This document shows positions 61,817 through 64,000 of a stretch of DNA of 64,000 bases, one piece after another. A model generated the notes under the pieces. That model saw only the letters and a program-made list of their open reading frames with translations, did no database searches and was not told where the DNA came from. Position numbers and translations under genes: made by a program. This stretch comes from Styela clava (taxonomy: Eukaryota; Chordata; Ascidiacea; Stolidobranchia; Styelidae), in the NCBI RefSeq assembly GCF_964204865.1, contig NC_135251.1:20274001-20338000 (forward strand). Reading direction: 5' to 3'. Position 1 is the first letter of the stretch. Each line of letters begins with the position of its first letter.

Positions 61817-64000
61817 CTGGTATAAATATCATCAATTAGCTATAGTGCTGATAGGGAATAGAACATAGAAACTAAATACAGAATGCTTGAAATAGGTTGA
61901 ATACAGAATTGCAATTATTATAATATATGTTTACTTATTCTTTTCGAATAAAAACGAAGGCCAAAACGAAGTAGTATAATATCTTTTACAGCACCGCAAG
62001 CGATAGTCTACCCCATCAAAACTTTGCTGACCACCAGATATCGCTGAAATATGATCACGGAACTAGTGAGCGGAGCAAAATTTTCAATTTTGATGACATG
62101 AGAAATAGCTTCAAAGTGGGAAACGAATTTCATAGAGTAATAAGTTATAAGTATAAGAACAACAATCTTTAACTACTGAAAATTTCAAAGAAATTCATCC
62201 AGTAGCTAAAGAGAAGGGCAATTTTTTCACAACAACAGTTTAAATAACAAAATCTTCCCATAGGTCCACTTCGTGTCCAAAAACAATATCACAAATTAAT
62301 AAGCCATAAGAAGCTTTTCTATCGTAATTCGCAGGGCCAGTTTCTGAAATGGGAACAGGGATGACGAGTGAGATAGTCAAAAGTGGAAATAAATAATGAA
62401 ATAATGATTTCTTGTTATAAAATCAATCTTTTAGAAAGTAATCCAGGTAGTGTTGTGTGACATATAAATATTTGTCATAAAGTAACTATTTACAACAGGA
62501 TTTTGCAACGGGCCACAATCTTTTTGGCTTTAAATGTTGTCTCATATTTTTTTATCGAAAATATTTATGACAGTAAATATACGATAACAATTTTATCATA
62601 TGGCAAACAAGAAGATATTTTTAAAAGCTGACGATCTTGACTGTAATGACTCTTATTATTTGTGAAACAAAGTCAAACATATATCACAGTTTTCAGTCTC
62701 CATCAATCGAATAAAACAAATATTTGACTGGAAACTAAGCAAATGACACCAAGTTCAATGAACCAAGAATGCTGAATTATATTTTATTTAAAATTATTCA
62801 CAAAACAACTGCAATCATTGGTAAATACTAATAACATCAAACTTCAGTTAAAATATACCAGCATTATTAACAGTATGGGGATAAAATAACTTGATAATTA
62901 CCGTACATCTTTAAATGAGTAGTAAATATTAATAAGAAATTTCATACCCTATCAAGGCTTCTGCTTGTCTAAGTAAATTAACTTTAAAACTTCACTATTT
63001 ATATAGTGAAAGAATTGGCAGTATAAAGGAAAGCACATTTTGAATTGTGCATTGTTGTGTTTGCTACAACAAAAGTTTAGTTTATTTATCATTCAAATCA
63101 CAACTCTTCAAAATCTCTTGACAATTTCAAGTACCCTTGATACAGCACTGATTCCCAGATTGACACTGTTTCGAAATAGCGTTATTAGGTATATGCCTAT
63201 GGAGAAAGGATGTATTTCATCACAACCATGAATCACTTGTTAATAATTAATTCAAAATTTGAATTGAAGTTGAATATTACCTTGACCAAGAGACCCAAAC
63301 CCAAATATAATTTAATAACAAAAATATAATTATCATGACTCAAACACATTGAATTATGAAATAAACATAAAAAAATGGAAATTCATGCATCAGGACTACT
63401 CAGAGTGCTTTTTGTTTATTGACTTATTGATTGAAATTCAAGGATTACAGTCATATGCTGTCGAAAATTTGAATCGCCATGAGCATTGATCATATCAGTC
63501 AGTCGTTAGGATTGATTCTATGTTGACATTACGTGAAATGTTACTGTGTTTGTTTGTAACTTTCCTTGGTAATCAGCAGTGTTACTATGTATGACTCGGG
63601 CATCATCAAGATCAAAAGTAACCGACCACAATGGCCATATAATGTTACACAACAGGGGAGCGCAAAATAAATTGAACATTTGGATCAATTCGATATTTCA
63701 CATTCTTGTATAGGAAGAGTTTCAGAAATAGGCCAAATTTTGAATAAATATTCGATATTGCATACTCGAAAACATAATTTTAGAATGTATATGGAACAGC
63801 GGATTATTTGGCTTTGACCATCTCTGTACGCCATCCATATATATATATATTAATGAAAATCATGTATTTTTCGTTTAATTAAATACAACTATAATAAAAA
63901 AATTCAAATATGAATGGAAAAATGACCAAAGACCAAACACGAAAGCCTAATTTATTGGATTGGACTTTCTGAATATTGAAAACAAACAGGAACTTAATAG
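61817..64000. other. Intron or upstream DNA of the carrier gene; no exon recognised
   Basis: I searched the minus strand for further carrier exons (P-x-D/E-x-x-K motifs) and found none. A divergent family X copy lies near 62130-62290. The rest is AT-rich with an (AT)n run at about 63836-63850. Confidence 0.45.
62130..62290 (+). repeat. Dispersed repeat family X, divergent copy
   Basis: TTTAACTACTGAAAATTTCA, AAGAAATTCATCCAGTA, AAAGAGAAGGGCAATTTTT and GGTCCACTTCGTGTCCAAAA follow the family order with many substitutions, indicating an older insertion. Confidence 0.5.

Overview
The window is AT-rich animal nuclear DNA. Its genes are split by short introns with GT-AG junctions. Between them lie long stretches of eukaryotic DNA transposons: hAT, ISL2EU/Harbinger-type, a mariner-like MITE, and several dispersed families I cannot name. 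There is no operon layout, no ribosome binding sites and no CRISPR. Gene content (YY1, a NUPR1-like gene, nucleoredoxin-like thioredoxins, an SLC25 carrier) fits an invertebrate metazoan. A tunicate or other marine deuterostome is a guess from the overall style, not something the sequence proves.

Layout. 1-6 kb: gene-poor, with one hAT MITE nested inside another (2555-3287), both with perfect 8-bp target duplications. 6-9.3 kb: a small two-exon NUPR1-like gene (+) convergent with a three-exon nucleoredoxin-like gene (-). 9.7-12.7 kb: a nearly complete hAT element with a lightly damaged ZMYM1-like transposase. 12.7-20 kb: MITEs, a decayed reading frame, a second rotted hAT transposase and dispersed repeats. 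20.2-23.8 kb: a direct-orientation duplicate of the 6.3-9.7 kb segment. It carries an intact second nucleoredoxin-like gene, but only exon 2 of the NUPR1-like gene. 24.2-28.2 kb: a Harbinger-like shell (TTA target duplication, GGG termini) filled with younger hAT MITEs. 28.3-34.6 kb: a hAT shell interrupted by a 5.5-kb ISL2EU element with 305-bp inverted repeats, an intact THAP plus DDE transposase (+) and the N-terminal part of its YqaJ-type partner (-). 35-41 kb: tandem and inverted repeats. 41.4-42.2 kb: an intronless methyltransferase broken at its SAM-binding loop. 42.7-49 kb: hAT elements and a 0.7-kb direct duplication. 49.7-55.4 kb: a six-exon YY1 gene (+), the best-supported locus here. 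61.2-61.8 kb: the last two exons of a mitochondrial carrier (-) that runs off the right edge.

How it fits together. The cellular genes are a Polycomb-linked zinc-finger factor, a small stress-type chromatin protein, two redox proteins and a transporter; they form no pathway. The points worth following are: YY1 has kept its four fingers and a cluster of YY1-type motifs in intron 1, but I cannot find the core of its REPO (Polycomb-recruitment) domain; the nucleoredoxin-like gene was copied with a fragment of its neighbour; and a dispersed repeat family carrying a CRE-type TGACGTCA site occurs in inverted pairs, one of which brackets the duplicated gene.
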